DNA of 64,000 nucleotides from Crystallibacter sulfonylureivorans_A (GTDB lineage Bacteria > Actinomycetota > Actinomycetes > Actinomycetales > Micrococcaceae). Made by a program: the position numbers and the translations under genes. Below are positions 52,557 through 61,389 of this stretch, piece by piece. The stretch spans positions 48,169 to 112,168 of the forward strand of contig NZ_JBLKRT010000011.1 in NCBI RefSeq assembly GCF_047607445.1. The letters are read 5' to 3'. Every line of letters begins with the position of its first letter. Position 1 is the stretch's first letter. Under the pieces are notes generated by a model, which did no database searches, was not told the origin of the DNA, and saw nothing but the letters and a program-made list of their open reading frames with translations.

Positions 52557-53660
52557 ATGACTGAAACCCTCGAATTCACCCAGCAGCTCTCGGATCGTCC
52601 GAAGAGTGCCGAGGAGCGCGCCGCCATTCTGGCGAACCCGGGCTTCGGCAAGCACTTCACGGACCACACGGCCGTGGTCGACTACAAGGTCGGCCCTGAC
52701 GGCAACGGCGGCTGGTCGAATGCGCGGATCGAGCCCTACGGGCCCATCATGATGGATCCGGCCGCCGCGGTGCTGCACTACGGCCAGGAGATTTTTGAGG
52801 GCCTGAAGGCCTACCAGCACGACGACGGGTCCGTCTGGACCTTCCGCGCGGAAGCCAACGCCGCCCGGCTCAACACCTCGGCCCGCCGCCTGGCGCTGCC
52901 GGAGCTGCCCGAAGAAACCTTCATCGAGTCGCTGCGTCAACTGGTCAGCACGGACAAGGCCTGGGTTCCCACCGGTGACGGCGAGGCGCTGTACCTGCGC
53001 CCGTTCATGATCGCCACCGAGGCGTTCCTTGGCGTGCGCCCGGCGCATGAGGTGTCCTACCGGGTGATTGCTTCACCGGCCGGAAACTACTGGGGCGGCG
53101 AACTCAAGCCGGTTTCCATCTGGCTTTCCGGCCACTACTCCCGGGCCGGCGAAGGCGGCACCGGCGAGGCCAAATGCGGCGGCAACTACGCGGCGTCGCT
53201 GGCCGCCCAGCTGGAAGCCGAAGCCAACGGCTGCCAGCAGGTGCTCTTCCTGGACAAGTTCAACGACAACGCCATCGAGGAACTCGGCGGGATGAACGTG
53301 TTCTTCGTCTTCAAGGACGGGCGCCTGGTCACGCCGGAACTCAACGGCCACATCCTGCACGGCGTCACCCGCTCCTCGGTGATCGAACTGGCCAAGGACC
53401 GCGGCCTGGACGTGCAGGAACGCAAGATCACCATCGACGAATGGCGCGACGGCGTGGCCGCCGGCGACATCACCGAAGCCTTCGCCTGTGGCACCGCCGC
53501 CGTGATCACCCCGATCGGCGAGCTGAAGGCCGACGGCTGGTCCATCGCGTCCCCGAGCGCCGGTTCTGGCGAAGTGGCCATGTCCATTCGGCAGGAACTG
53601 CTTGGCATCCAGACCGGTGCGGTGGAGGATTCGCGCGGCTGGCTAACGCGCCTGGCCTAG
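52557..53660 (+). CDS. ilvE: Branched-chain amino acid aminotransferase
   Basis: 367 aa, fold-type IV PLP enzyme of the long (BCAT-II) type. LHYGQEIFEGLKAYQHDDGSV, RPFMIATEAFLGVRP and the Schiff-base lysine in TGEAKCGGNYAASL (about K206). LDKFNDNAIEELGGMNVFFV and CGTAAVITPIGELK complete the cofactor site. Last step of valine, leucine and isoleucine synthesis. Strong GCGGAGGA upstream of the ATG. Confidence 0.97.
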   Translation: MTETLEFTQQLSDRPKSAEERAAILANPGFGKHFTDHTAVVDYKVGPDGNGGWSNARIEPYGPIMMDPAAAVLHYGQEIFEGLKAYQHDDGSVWTFRAEANAARLNTSARRLALPELPEETFIESLRQLVSTDKAWVPTGDGEALYLRPFMIATEAFLGVRPAHEVSYRVIASPAGNYWGGELKPVSIWLSGHYSRAGEGGTGEAKCGGNYAASLAAQLEAEANGCQQVLFLDKFNDNAIEELGGMNVFFVFKDGRLVTPELNGHILHGVTRSSVIELAKDRGLDVQERKITIDEWRDGVAAGDITEAFACGTAAVITPIGELKADGWSIASPSAGSGEVAMSIRQELLGIQTGAVEDSRGWLTRLA

Positions 53661-53729
53661 GCTTGCTGACCGGCTTGGCCTAGGCTGGCTGACCCGCCTT
53701 TGCCTAGGCCGGGCGGCCCGCTTGGCCTA
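53655..53729. repeat. 23-24-bp tandem repeat after ilvE
   Basis: GCCTAGGC recurs at 53655, 53678 and 53702, with a truncated GCCTA at 53725, within units like TGGCTGACCCGCTTGGCCTA. The first unit overlaps the ilvE stop codon. Confidence 0.8.
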
Positions 53730-53772
53730 CCCACTGCTTCAGTTCCGCGACAGCCGGGTCCACACTAGGTCC

Positions 53773-54144
53773 ATGACCGGGGTGGCTTACGTGCTTGCCG
53801 TGATCTTCGGCTTGGTCCTGATCGCCGTCGGGATCGCTGAGGCGTTCTATTTCCGCGACCAGCGCTTCCACAAACTGTTCCTCATCCGGCCGCAGGATGT
53901 GGCAGCGGTCCGGCTCTGGACCATCAACCTCGGCTTCTACAACATAGTCTGGGGGCTGGTCCTCATCGCCGGGGTGTTCATCGCCGCCAGCGGCAGGACC
54001 GCCATCGGCGAGACCATGGTCGTCTTCACCTGCCTCGCCCACGTGGTCCTCGGGGCGGTGCTGTGGATCTCCGAACGCCGGCTCTGGCAGAGTGCCCTGG
54101 CCCAAGCCATCTTGCCGCTAATCGTCCTCCTCCTGCTGCTCTGA
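53773..54144 (+). CDS. DUF1304-type small membrane protein
   Basis: 123 aa from the ATG at 53773. Four helices: VAYVLAVIFGLVLIAVGIAEA, NLGFYNIVWGLVLIAGVFIA, MVVFTCLAHVVLGAVLWIS and LAQAILPLIVLLLLL. The FYFRDQRFHKLF loop and the GFYNxxWG motif are characteristic of the DUF1304 family. Function unknown. Confidence 0.85.
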   Translation: MTGVAYVLAVIFGLVLIAVGIAEAFYFRDQRFHKLFLIRPQDVAAVRLWTINLGFYNIVWGLVLIAGVFIAASGRTAIGETMVVFTCLAHVVLGAVLWISERRLWQSALAQAILPLIVLLLLL

Positions 54145-54232
54145 CCCGGGAGGAGGACGACGGCCGGCCCGCCTTCCGGTGGGACGCCGTCAGTGTGCGC
54201 CCACCCAACCGGCTGCGAACCCACCCGGCACG

Positions 54233-54853
54233 CTACCGCTTCCGGGCGGCGGCCTTGCGCTCGGCGGCCTTCCGGGCCTTCTTGGATATCGGCTTCAGTG
54301 CCTTGCGCTCAGCCTCTTCGGCGGCGATCCGGTTCTTCCGGGCATCCACCAGATCGTTCCACAGCGCGGAGGCAAAGCTGCCGCCGTCGCGCTCATAGAC
54401 CTGGTACGGGTAAGACGCGAAGATCCCCGCCGGCGAGCCCGCACCCGGGAGCTCCTTGCCGGTCTTCAGCGCATAGGCGTCGCCGAGCGACCACGTCTCC
54501 GACAGGTAGCGGGCCAGGTTTTCGCGAATGAACACATTGGCGTCCGGGGCCTCGGCAGCCTCGGCCAGCAAAGTCTGCAGGCGCGCAGCCAGCAGCTCCC
54601 CGGCAGCGTCGGAGAGATCCGCACCCTGGCCCGCCGCAGCCTCGAGTTCGGCAGTGAACTCGTTTACCGCGGATTCCCAGTCAGTCGTCTCGCGGTTCTT
54701 TTGCCAGGTGGGGAACCAGACAATGTCGCCGTTGGCATGGTTGTGGATGTGCTGCATTCCGCTATTGCGCTCGGCCGCCGCGTGGTCGTGCTCAGCCGAG
54801 TCATAATCGGCCAGCAGTTCGGCCAAGGACAAGGTGTTCTGCGTTTCCGCCAT
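54233..54853 (-). CDS. Hypothetical protein with basic C-terminal tail
   Basis: 206 aa from the ATG at 54853 with AGGAAG seven bases upstream. Acidic N-terminal half (LAELLADYDSAEHDHAAAERN), a middle block IVWFPTWQKNRETTDW, an YQVYERDGGSFASALWNDLVD segment, then a Lys/Arg/Ala-rich tail ending RKAAERKAAARKR that could bind nucleic acid. Soluble. I do not recognise a family. Confidence 0.7.
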   Translation of the reverse strand: MAETQNTLSLAELLADYDSAEHDHAAAERNSGMQHIHNHANGDIVWFPTWQKNRETTDWESAVNEFTAELEAAAGQGADLSDAAGELLAARLQTLLAEAAEAPDANVFIRENLARYLSETWSLGDAYALKTGKELPGAGSPAGIFASYPYQVYERDGGSFASALWNDLVDARKNRIAAEEAERKALKPISKKARKAAERKAAARKR

Positions 54854-55047
54854 CGAATTCTTCCTATCGTGCAGCAGCAATGCTTCCATCTGGGGCAACC
54901 CCGCCGCCGCGCGAACTTATTCCGCGCTTCAGTCCTGCCGACGACGCCGGTGTCGAGTCTTGCCTGCCGGACCGTGGGCGCATCCTACCGCCGGACGCGG
55001 CGCCAAGACGCCGCTTCGACGCAGCCGTTGCGCCGTCAGTACCGGCG

Positions 55048-55455
55048 TCAGACGACGCTCGCGTCCACCTCAAGCGCCGGCAGGCGCTGGACATGCGGTG
55101 CCAGCCAAGCCCGCGCCTCGGCCTCGTCGTCGAAATAGCGGGCGAAATCCTCGTCGTCGAAGATCCGCAGAAAGAAGTTCGCCAACACCCGGTCCACCGG
55201 CCCGTCGCCGAGCACAGCCAGCGCAATAGAGGGAGTGAAGGTCTGGGCGACCGCCTGCACCTCCGATGTGGCCCAGCGCACTCCGGCGATCCGCAGCAGC
55301 ATCACCACCCGCCGGTCGCCCACCAGATCGAAGAGGTGGTCGACCACCTGCTGCGCCAACTCGGCGCCGACGCTCAGGCCGCGATGCAGCGTCAGCACCA
55401 TCAGGCCGTCGTCGTCCAGTTGCACATCGAATGTTGAGTGAACTTCCTCCAGCAC
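55048..55455 (-). CDS. STAS/SpoIIAA-like hypothetical protein
   Basis: 135 aa. MLEEVHSTFDVQLDDDGLMV starts a strand pattern DGLMVLTLHRG, then helices (AELAQQVVDHLFDLV) and GDRRVVMLLRIAGVRW, followed by ALAVLGDGPVDRVLANFFLRIF. This resembles the compact alpha/beta SpoIIAA-like proteins of unknown role in actinobacteria. The 194-bp gap to 54853 shows no gene. It is divergent from the MBL hydrolase. Confidence 0.7.
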   Translation of the reverse strand: MLEEVHSTFDVQLDDDGLMVLTLHRGLSVGAELAQQVVDHLFDLVGDRRVVMLLRIAGVRWATSEVQAVAQTFTPSIALAVLGDGPVDRVLANFFLRIFDDEDFARYFDDEAEARAWLAPHVQRLPALEVDASVV

Positions 55456-55649
55456 TGATCCCCCCCATCGTCGTGCCGCGGTCAGCGGCCGGTGCAGGAC
55501 CCCAGCCTATGCGACGAATGTCACATTGGCAGCATGGTGGGGTTGTATGTGAACCGAACCTTTCATATTTCGCAAATATTACGACGGCGGCGCGCACCTT
55601 CCGGTCAGCGGTCCTGGGGTGCCGGACGGGGAAGTGCGAGGATGGCTCT

Positions 55650-56432
55650 GTGACCGCTGAACAGAATTCCGCCCTGGTCCGCAGCAGCGACCTGACCCGC
55701 TACCGGTTGGCTCCCAATCCCGGGCCGATGAGCCTGGACGGCACGCAGTCGTACCTGATTGCCGACCCGGAGAGCAGGGGAGTGGCCGTGGTGGATCCGG
55801 GGCCGCTGGATGAGGCCCACTTGGCCGAACTGGCCGCCGCCGGCGAGGTGGAACTCGTCCTGATCACCCACCACCACATTGACCACACCGAGGCCAGCGA
55901 GCGTTTCCACGAACTGACAGGTGCGCCCGTGCGGGCGCTGGACGCCGCGCTCTGCTTCGGCGGCGACCCGCTCACGGACGGCGAAGTGATCAGGGCTGCC
56001 GGGGTCGACATCCACGTTGTGACCACCCCCGGGCATACGGCAGACTCCGTCAGCTTCCACCTGCCCGCGGACGGCGAGCACGGCTCGGTCCTCACCGGCG
56101 ACACCATCTTGGGACGCGGGACCACCATCATTGCCTTCCCGGACGGACGGCTCGGCCCCTATCTGGATTCACTGGCCCGGCTGGAGATCCTCGGTCCGGC
56201 CAAAGTGTTGCCGGCGCACGGCGGCACTCTCCCGGACCTCTCGGCGATCTGCCGCGAATACGCCAGCCACCGCCAGATGCGGCTGGATCAGATCCGCGCC
56301 GCCCTCGCGCATCTCGGCGCCGACGCCAGCGTGGACGACGTAACCGACCACGTCTACCACGACATCGATGCCGCCGTCCGGCTCGCTGCCGAAGCCTCGG
56401 TCGCGGCCCAACTGGAGTACTTGCGCGGCTGA
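55650..56432 (+). CDS. Metallo-beta-lactamase-fold hydrolase
   Basis: 260 aa from the GTG at 55650; the frame continues upstream but into the divergent gene. Metal motif THHHIDHTE (His74-x-His76-x-Asp78-His79), later histidine in VVTTPGHTADSVSFHLP, aspartate in SVLTGDTILGRG and a final histidine in VLPAHGG. Matches the LACTB2/glyoxalase II-like group. Substrate unknown. The FAH-family gene follows after 51 bp. Confidence 0.9.
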   Translation: MTAEQNSALVRSSDLTRYRLAPNPGPMSLDGTQSYLIADPESRGVAVVDPGPLDEAHLAELAAAGEVELVLITHHHIDHTEASERFHELTGAPVRALDAALCFGGDPLTDGEVIRAAGVDIHVVTTPGHTADSVSFHLPADGEHGSVLTGDTILGRGTTIIAFPDGRLGPYLDSLARLEILGPAKVLPAHGGTLPDLSAICREYASHRQMRLDQIRAALAHLGADASVDDVTDHVYHDIDAAVRLAAEASVAAQLEYLRG

Positions 56433-56483
56433 CGGGGTCCTTCGGCTTGGAATCCATCCACCGGCAACCAGTAGGCTAAACCC

Positions 56484-57257
56484 ATGCGTATAGCCCGGTT
56501 TGTCCTTGATTCCGACCCCCAGTACGGCATCGTCGAAGGCGAGGAGGGAAGCGAGCAGGTCACCGTCATCGCCGGCGACCCGTTCTTCAACGGCGTCCAG
56601 CCCACCGGAGCCCGGCACAAGCTCGAGGACGTCCGCCTACTCGCCCCGATCATCCCGCGCAGCAAGGTGATCGGCATCGGCCGCAACTATGCCGAGCACA
56701 TCAAGGAAATGGGCAATGAGACGCCCGCCGCACCGCTGATGTTCCTCAAGCCCAACACCTCGGTCATCGGGCCCAACGAGCCGCTGGTACTGCCCGAATT
56801 CTCCGACGAGGTCTCCTACGAAGCCGAACTCTGCGTCATCATCGGGCGGATCTGCAAGGACGTCCCGGTGGAGCGCGTGGATGATGTCATCTTCGGCTAC
56901 ACCTGCGGCAACGACCTGACGGCCCGCGATGCACAGCGCACCGACAACCAGTGGGCCCGCGCCAAGGGCTTCGACGGCTCGGCGCCGCTCGGCCCGTGGA
57001 TTGAAACCGAACTGGACACCGAGGATCTGGCCATCCGGGGCCGCCTCGACGGCGAACTGAAGCAGGACGGCAACACCTCGCAGATGATCTGGGGCGTCAA
57101 GGAGTTGGTCTCCTATGCCTCCCAGGCCTTCACGCTGCTGCCCGGCGATGTGATCATGACCGGCACGCCCTCCGGCGTCGGCACCATCGAGGCCGGCCAG
57201 CGCTACGAGGTGGAGATCGAAGGCATCGGAAAGCTCTCCAACACGGCACGCCGCTGA
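56484..57257 (+). CDS. Fumarylacetoacetate hydrolase-family protein
   Basis: 257 aa. VIGIGRNYAEHIKEMGNETP, metal-binding glutamates in EVSYEAELCVIIGR and aspartate in CGNDLTARDAQ, and the C-terminal MTGTPSGVG loop are family signatures. Members act as acylpyruvases, oxaloacetate decarboxylases or catabolic hydratases; which applies is not decidable here. Followed after 5 bp by a small membrane gene. Confidence 0.92.
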   Translation: MRIARFVLDSDPQYGIVEGEEGSEQVTVIAGDPFFNGVQPTGARHKLEDVRLLAPIIPRSKVIGIGRNYAEHIKEMGNETPAAPLMFLKPNTSVIGPNEPLVLPEFSDEVSYEAELCVIIGRICKDVPVERVDDVIFGYTCGNDLTARDAQRTDNQWARAKGFDGSAPLGPWIETELDTEDLAIRGRLDGELKQDGNTSQMIWGVKELVSYASQAFTLLPGDVIMTGTPSGVGTIEAGQRYEVEIEGIGKLSNTARR

Positions 57258-57262
57258 TCCTC

Positions 57263-57463
57263 ATGCGCTCCAGCCGCCGATCGTTCGCAGTCTTCGCACT
57301 GGGGTCGCTGGCTACGTTTTCGGTGGCTGCCCGCGCCACGCATTACCTGGGCGGCCCCGCCTGGCTCACGGCAACCTTCCTCGCCGTCGGCATCCTGTTG
57401 GCACTGTATTACCTGTACCGGTTGCTCACTGCCTGGCTGGCCCGCAGCAGGCGCCCCAAGTAG
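57263..57463 (+). CDS. Small membrane protein, 66 aa
   Basis: Basic N-terminus (MRSSRRSFAVF), two hydrophobic stretches (FALGSLATFSVAARATHYL and WLTATFLAVGILLALYYLYRLL) and a basic end (ARSRRPK). It begins 5 bp after the FAH-family stop, consistent with co-translation. No family recognised. Confidence 0.55.
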   Translation: MRSSRRSFAVFALGSLATFSVAARATHYLGGPAWLTATFLAVGILLALYYLYRLLTAWLARSRRPK

Positions 57464-57517
57464 CGGGCGCCGGGCCGGAACAGGGGACTGGCGCGGGAGA
57501 CTAAACTGGGAGCCATC

Positions 57518-59017
57518 ATGACTAATGCTGCTGCCATTCCCACTGTCGACGACGAAACTCCAGTCCGCGTGCGCTTCTGCCCGTCTCCCACGGGCACCCC
57601 GCATGTGGGCCTGATCCGCACCGCGCTGTTCAACTGGGCCTACGCCCGGCACACCGGCGGCACCATGGTGTTCCGGATCGAGGACACCGATGCTGCCCGC
57701 GACAGCGAGGAGAGCTACCAGCAGCTGCTCGACGCAATGAAGTGGCTGGGCATTGACTGGGACGAGGGCGTTGAAGTGGGGGGCCCGCACAAGCCCTACC
57801 GGCAGTCCCAGCGTGGGGACATCTACCGGGACGTGATCGCCAAGCTCAAAGAAGCCGGCCACCTCTACGAGTCCTACTCCACCCCGGAAGAAGTTGAAGA
57901 GCGCCACCGCGCCGCGGGCCGCGACATCAAGCTCGGCTATGACAACTTTGATCGTCACCTAACGCCGGAGCAGGTCGCGGCTTTCAAGGCGGAGGGTCGC
58001 GAGCCGGTGCTGCGCGTGCAGATGCCGGATGAAGACATCACCTTCACCGACCTGGTCCGCGGCGACATCACCTTCAAGGCCGGCAGCGTGCCGGACTTTG
58101 TGGTGGTGCGGGCGAACGGCAAGCCGCTTTACACGCTGGTCAATCCGGTGGATGACGCGCTGATGGGTATCACCCACGTGCTGCGCGGCGAAGATCTGCT
58201 CTCGTCGACGCCTCGTCAGATCGCGCTCTACCGCGCGCTGGTGGACATCGGTGTTGCCCGCTACATGCCGCTGTTCGGCCACCTGCCCTACGTGATGGGT
58301 GAGGGCAACAAGAAGCTGTCCAAGCGTGACCCGGAATCGAACCTCTTCCTGCACCGCGAACGCGGCTTCATCCGCGAGGGGCTGTTGAACTACCTGTCGC
58401 TGCTGGGATGGTCGCTGTCCGCCGACGAGGACATCTTCACCGTTGACCAGCTGGTGGAAAATTTCGATATCCACGACGTGCTGGCCAATCCGGCCCGGTT
58501 CGACCTGAAGAAGGCCGAAGCCATCAACGGAACGCATGTCCGGCTGCTGGAACCGGGCGACTTCAAGCTCCGGCTGGTGCCCTACCTGCAGCACGCCGGC
58601 CTGGTCGGCGAAGTGCTGAACGAACGCGAGCAGATGATCCTGGCAGATGCCGCCCCGCTGGTCCAGGAACGCATCACACTGCTGGGCGAAGCGCCGGAGA
58701 TGCTTGCCTTCCTGTTCAAGAAAGACGACCAGATCGACGTCGCACAAGATGCCCGCAAGGGTCTGCCGGAGAACCTGACCGAGGCGCTGGATGCCGCATT
58801 GGCGGCGCTGGAGCCGATCGAAGAGTGGACGGCAGAGAACATCCAGGCGGCGCTGCGCGCGGCCTTGGTCGATGGCCTGGGGCTTAAGCCCCGGCTGGCT
58901 TTCGGACCGGTCCGGACCGCTGTGTCGGGACGGCGTATCTCGCCACCCTTGTTCGAGTCCATGGTGATCCTCGGCAAGGAGTCCTCGCTGGCACGGCTGA
59001 AATCCTTCCGCGGCTGA
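57518..59017 (+). CDS. gltX: Glutamyl-tRNA synthetase
   Basis: 499 aa. Class I motifs RFCPSPTGTPHVGLIRTALF (HIGH variant, about residue 29) and GNKKLSKRD (KMSKS variant, about residue 266). FRIEDTDAARD and DQVAAF-type blocks plus an all-helical anticodon domain. In actinobacteria the enzyme is expected to charge both tRNA-Glu and tRNA-Gln, the latter then amidated by GatCAB. Its substrates, tRNA-Gln and two tRNA-Glu genes, lie immediately downstream. Confidence 0.97.
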   Translation: MTNAAAIPTVDDETPVRVRFCPSPTGTPHVGLIRTALFNWAYARHTGGTMVFRIEDTDAARDSEESYQQLLDAMKWLGIDWDEGVEVGGPHKPYRQSQRGDIYRDVIAKLKEAGHLYESYSTPEEVEERHRAAGRDIKLGYDNFDRHLTPEQVAAFKAEGREPVLRVQMPDEDITFTDLVRGDITFKAGSVPDFVVVRANGKPLYTLVNPVDDALMGITHVLRGEDLLSSTPRQIALYRALVDIGVARYMPLFGHLPYVMGEGNKKLSKRDPESNLFLHRERGFIREGLLNYLSLLGWSLSADEDIFTVDQLVENFDIHDVLANPARFDLKKAEAINGTHVRLLEPGDFKLRLVPYLQHAGLVGEVLNEREQMILADAAPLVQERITLLGEAPEMLAFLFKKDDQIDVAQDARKGLPENLTEALDAALAALEPIEEWTAENIQAALRAALVDGLGLKPRLAFGPVRTAVSGRRISPPLFESMVILGKESSLARLKSFRG

Positions 59018-59028
59018 GCCTGAATCCG

Positions 59029-59066
59029 AGCAGCGGGCGGTCTCAGCCGCCCGTCAGCTGCTCGTT
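59029..59066 (+). terminator. Terminator of gltX
   Basis: AGCAGC-GGGCGG pairs with CCGCCC-GTCA-GCTGCT around a 6-nt loop, followed by CGTTTT. Twelve bp after the gltX stop. Confidence 0.75.
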
Positions 59067-59096
59067 TTGCACTTTCGAGCAAGCATCCGGTAAAGT
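59067..59096 (+). promoter_or_regulatory. Promoter of the tRNA-Gln / tRNA-Glu cluster
   Basis: TTGCAC (59067-59072), an 18-bp spacer and TAAAGT (59091-59096), about 60 bp upstream of tRNA-Gln and just after the gltX terminator. The -35 is imperfect. Confidence 0.5.
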
Positions 59097-59162
59097 AATT
59101 ACTCGTGCTGAGGCGCTAGGGAATGGGTAACAGCCCCTTTCCACCGGCTCCGAAAGTGCCAT

Positions 59163-59234
59163 TGGGATATGGTGTAATTGGCAACACAACGGTTTCTGGT
59201 ACCGTCATTCTAGGTTCGAGTCCTGGTATCCCAG
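59163..59234 (+). tRNA. tRNA-Gln (anticodon CUG)
   Basis: 72 nt. Acceptor TGGGATA pairs with TATCCCA, with the U1-A72 pair usual for tRNA-Gln. Anticodon stem ACGGT/ACCGT encloses TTCTGGT, giving CTG. T-arm GGTTCGAGTCC is present. CCA is not encoded. Confidence 0.95.
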
Positions 59235-59296
59235 CGCTACAGCCTCCGCTTTCGCGGGGGCTGGATTGTGCGGAGGCAAACTCCAAGCAAACCTAC

Positions 59297-59369
59297 GGCC
59301 CCATCGTATAGCGGCCTAGTACGCCGCCCTCTCACGGCGGTAACGCGGGTTCGAATCCCGCTGGGGTCA
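59297..59369 (+). tRNA. tRNA-Glu (anticodon CUC), copy 1
   Basis: 73 nt. Acceptor GGCCCCA pairs with TGGGGTC (one G-U). Anticodon stem CCGCC/GGCGG encloses CTCTCAC, giving CTC. Canonical D- and T-arms. Identical to copy 2. Confidence 0.95.
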
Positions 59370-59419
59370 CTGTCCATGCAGGACAAGGCAGCACCGGCCT
59401 TCAACAGTGCAAGCTATGC

Positions 59420-59492
59420 GGCCCCATCGTATAGCGGCCTAGTACGCCGCCCTCTCACGGCGGTAACGCGGGTTCGAATCCCGCTGGGGTCA
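59420..59492 (+). tRNA. tRNA-Glu (anticodon CUC), copy 2
   Basis: Base-for-base identical to the gene at 59297-59369, 50 bp downstream of it. The first copy is followed by C after discriminator A and this one by CC, so the duplication is essentially limited to the mature gene. A strong terminator follows. Confidence 0.95.
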
Positions 59493-59499
59493 CCAACAG

Positions 59500-59532
59500 C
59501 CGGCCCCGGACATTGTCCGGGGCCGGTTTTTT
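59500..59532 (+). terminator. Rho-independent terminator of the tRNA cluster
   Basis: Perfect 12-bp arms CCGGCCCCGGAC / GTCCGGGGCCGG with loop ATT, followed by TTTTTT. Confidence 0.95.
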
Positions 59533-59595
59533 GTCTGCAGGGAGACGTGCGTCTCAGAGCGGCCAAGGTTCGGGTAGTTGGCAGCTCCTGCTGGC

Positions 59596-61389
59596 ATGAT
59601 GGGGAACGTGACCAGCATGGTGCCTGAGGGCCAAGACAGGGGAGCGGCAGGCGCCGTCGCGCTCTTGGAGCAAAGCCGCAGCACGCTTGAGGCGCTGGAC
59701 TTGCCGCTGAACGTGACGGGAGCTGCCGAGGCACGCGGCGCCATCCAGGCGGCCGTGGCCCAGCTGGACGACTACATTTTGCCCCGCTTCCGCACGTTGG
59801 ATGCACCGCTGCTGGCAGTGGTGGGAGGCTCGACCGGCGCCGGAAAGTCGACCCTGGTCAACGCGCTGGCCGGCTTTCCCGCGACTCGCGCGGGCGCGAT
59901 CCGACCCACCACCCGCCAGCCAGTCCTGCTGCATCATCCGAGCGACAGAGCCTGGTTCGCGGACCGGCGGATCCTGCCCGGCCTCAACCGCATCACCGGA
60001 ACGCCAGCACAAGGCGCCACCGACGACTACGCCGGCGGGACCGAATCGGCAGCAGAGCCGGCCGGAACCTCGCTGGTGCTGCTGGCGGACCGCAGCATCC
60101 CTGCCGGCGTTGCGGTGCTCGACGCACCGGATGTCGATTCCATTTCCGACGACAACCGACGATTGGCCGGACAACTGCTGGCGGCGGCGGACTTGTGGAT
60201 TTTTGTCACCACAGCCAACCGCTACGCCGATGCGGTGCCTTGGGCGTTGCTCTTGGATGCCGCCCGCCGGGACATCGAAGTCGCGGTGGTCCTGGACCGG
60301 GTTCCGGCCGACGTGGAGGCGGAGGTCCGCACCGACCTGGCCGGACTGTTGCAGCGGCAGGGGCTCGCTGCTGCGAAGCTGTTCGTCATTCTCGAATCCA
60401 CGCTGGACGAACAGGGCATGCTGCCGGCCGGTGCCGTGGACCCGCTCCGCGCTTGGCTCGAGGAGCTGGCCGCCGACGCTTCCAGCCGGGCCGCTATTGC
60501 CCGCCGCACGCTCGGCGGGGCCGTGCGCTCACTGGCCCACACTGTCCGGGCCGGCGCTGCTGCCGCGGACGATCAGAACGCCGCCGGGCAGAGGCTGCGC
60601 AAGATGGTCGACGGCGCCTATCAGGCAGCCACCGACCAGGCCCTCGCGGCCACGCAGGACGGGACGCTTCTGCGCGGCGAGGTGTTGGCCCGGTGGCAGG
60701 ACTTTGTCGGAACCGGAGAGTTTTTCCGCGGCATCGAGAGCGGAATAGGCCGGCTGCGGGACCGGATCGGTGCGTTCTTTTCCGGCAAACCCGCGCCGTC
60801 GGTAGTGGTCGAGGCAGCCATTGAGTCCGGACTGCAGGCCGTGGTCGTCGAGGCAGCGGCCAATGGTGCCGAACAAGCCGATGCCGGATGGCGGGTGGAT
60901 CCGGCAGGGCAGGGACTGCTCGGCGGCGACGACCTGTCCACGCCCAGTGCCGGGTTCTCGGACGACGTGGCACGGGAGATCCGGGCATGGCAGTCGGATC
61001 TGCTGGACCTGATCCGCAGCGAGGGCGAGGACAAGCGGTTCACCGCCCGCATGCTCTCCTTCGGTGTCAACGGACTCGGGGTGGCCCTGATGGTGGTCAT
61101 TTTCGCGGCAACCGGCGGTCTGACAGGGTTGGAGATCGGCGTGGCCGGCGGAACGGCCGTGGTGGGCCAGAAGCTGCTCGAAGCAGTCTTCGGCGAGGAC
61201 GCCGTACGCCGGCTGGCCCGCAAGGCCCGTGCCCAACTCCAGGAGCGGACCACCAGGCTGATGCAGGCAGAAGCGCAGCGTTTCCTGTCCCGAATCCCGG
61301 CCGAGGAGCAACAAGCCGAGCCGATGCGCACGCTGGCAGACCAACTTCAGGCAGTGGGGGCAAAGACGGACTCGGAGGCGGCGGAATGA
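59596..61389 (+). CDS. Dynamin-like GTPase, first of pair (DynA-like)
   Basis: About 597 aa; start uncertain (ATG 59596 or 59599, or GTG 59608). P-loop GGSTGAGKSTLVNALAGFP near residue 78; switch region RPTTRQPV; G3 LDAPDVDSIS; later segments are helical. One hydrophobic stretch (ALMVVIFAATGGLTGLEIGVAG) near residue 500 could be a membrane paddle. The stop overlaps the start of the second GTPase (ATGA). The adjacent arrangement of a largely soluble and a two-helix dynamin matches Streptomyces DynA/DynB, which act in sporulation septation; equivalence is inferred from architecture only. Confidence 0.75.
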   Translation: MMGNVTSMVPEGQDRGAAGAVALLEQSRSTLEALDLPLNVTGAAEARGAIQAAVAQLDDYILPRFRTLDAPLLAVVGGSTGAGKSTLVNALAGFPATRAGAIRPTTRQPVLLHHPSDRAWFADRRILPGLNRITGTPAQGATDDYAGGTESAAEPAGTSLVLLADRSIPAGVAVLDAPDVDSISDDNRRLAGQLLAAADLWIFVTTANRYADAVPWALLLDAARRDIEVAVVLDRVPADVEAEVRTDLAGLLQRQGLAAAKLFVILESTLDEQGMLPAGAVDPLRAWLEELAADASSRAAIARRTLGGAVRSLAHTVRAGAAAADDQNAAGQRLRKMVDGAYQAATDQALAATQDGTLLRGEVLARWQDFVGTGEFFRGIESGIGRLRDRIGAFFSGKPAPSVVVEAAIESGLQAVVVEAAANGAEQADAGWRVDPAGQGLLGGDDLSTPSAGFSDDVAREIRAWQSDLLDLIRSEGEDKRFTARMLSFGVNGLGVALMVVIFAATGGLTGLEIGVAGGTAVVGQKLLEAVFGEDAVRRLARKARAQLQERTTRLMQAEAQRFLSRIPAEEQQAEPMRTLADQLQAVGAKTDSEAAE

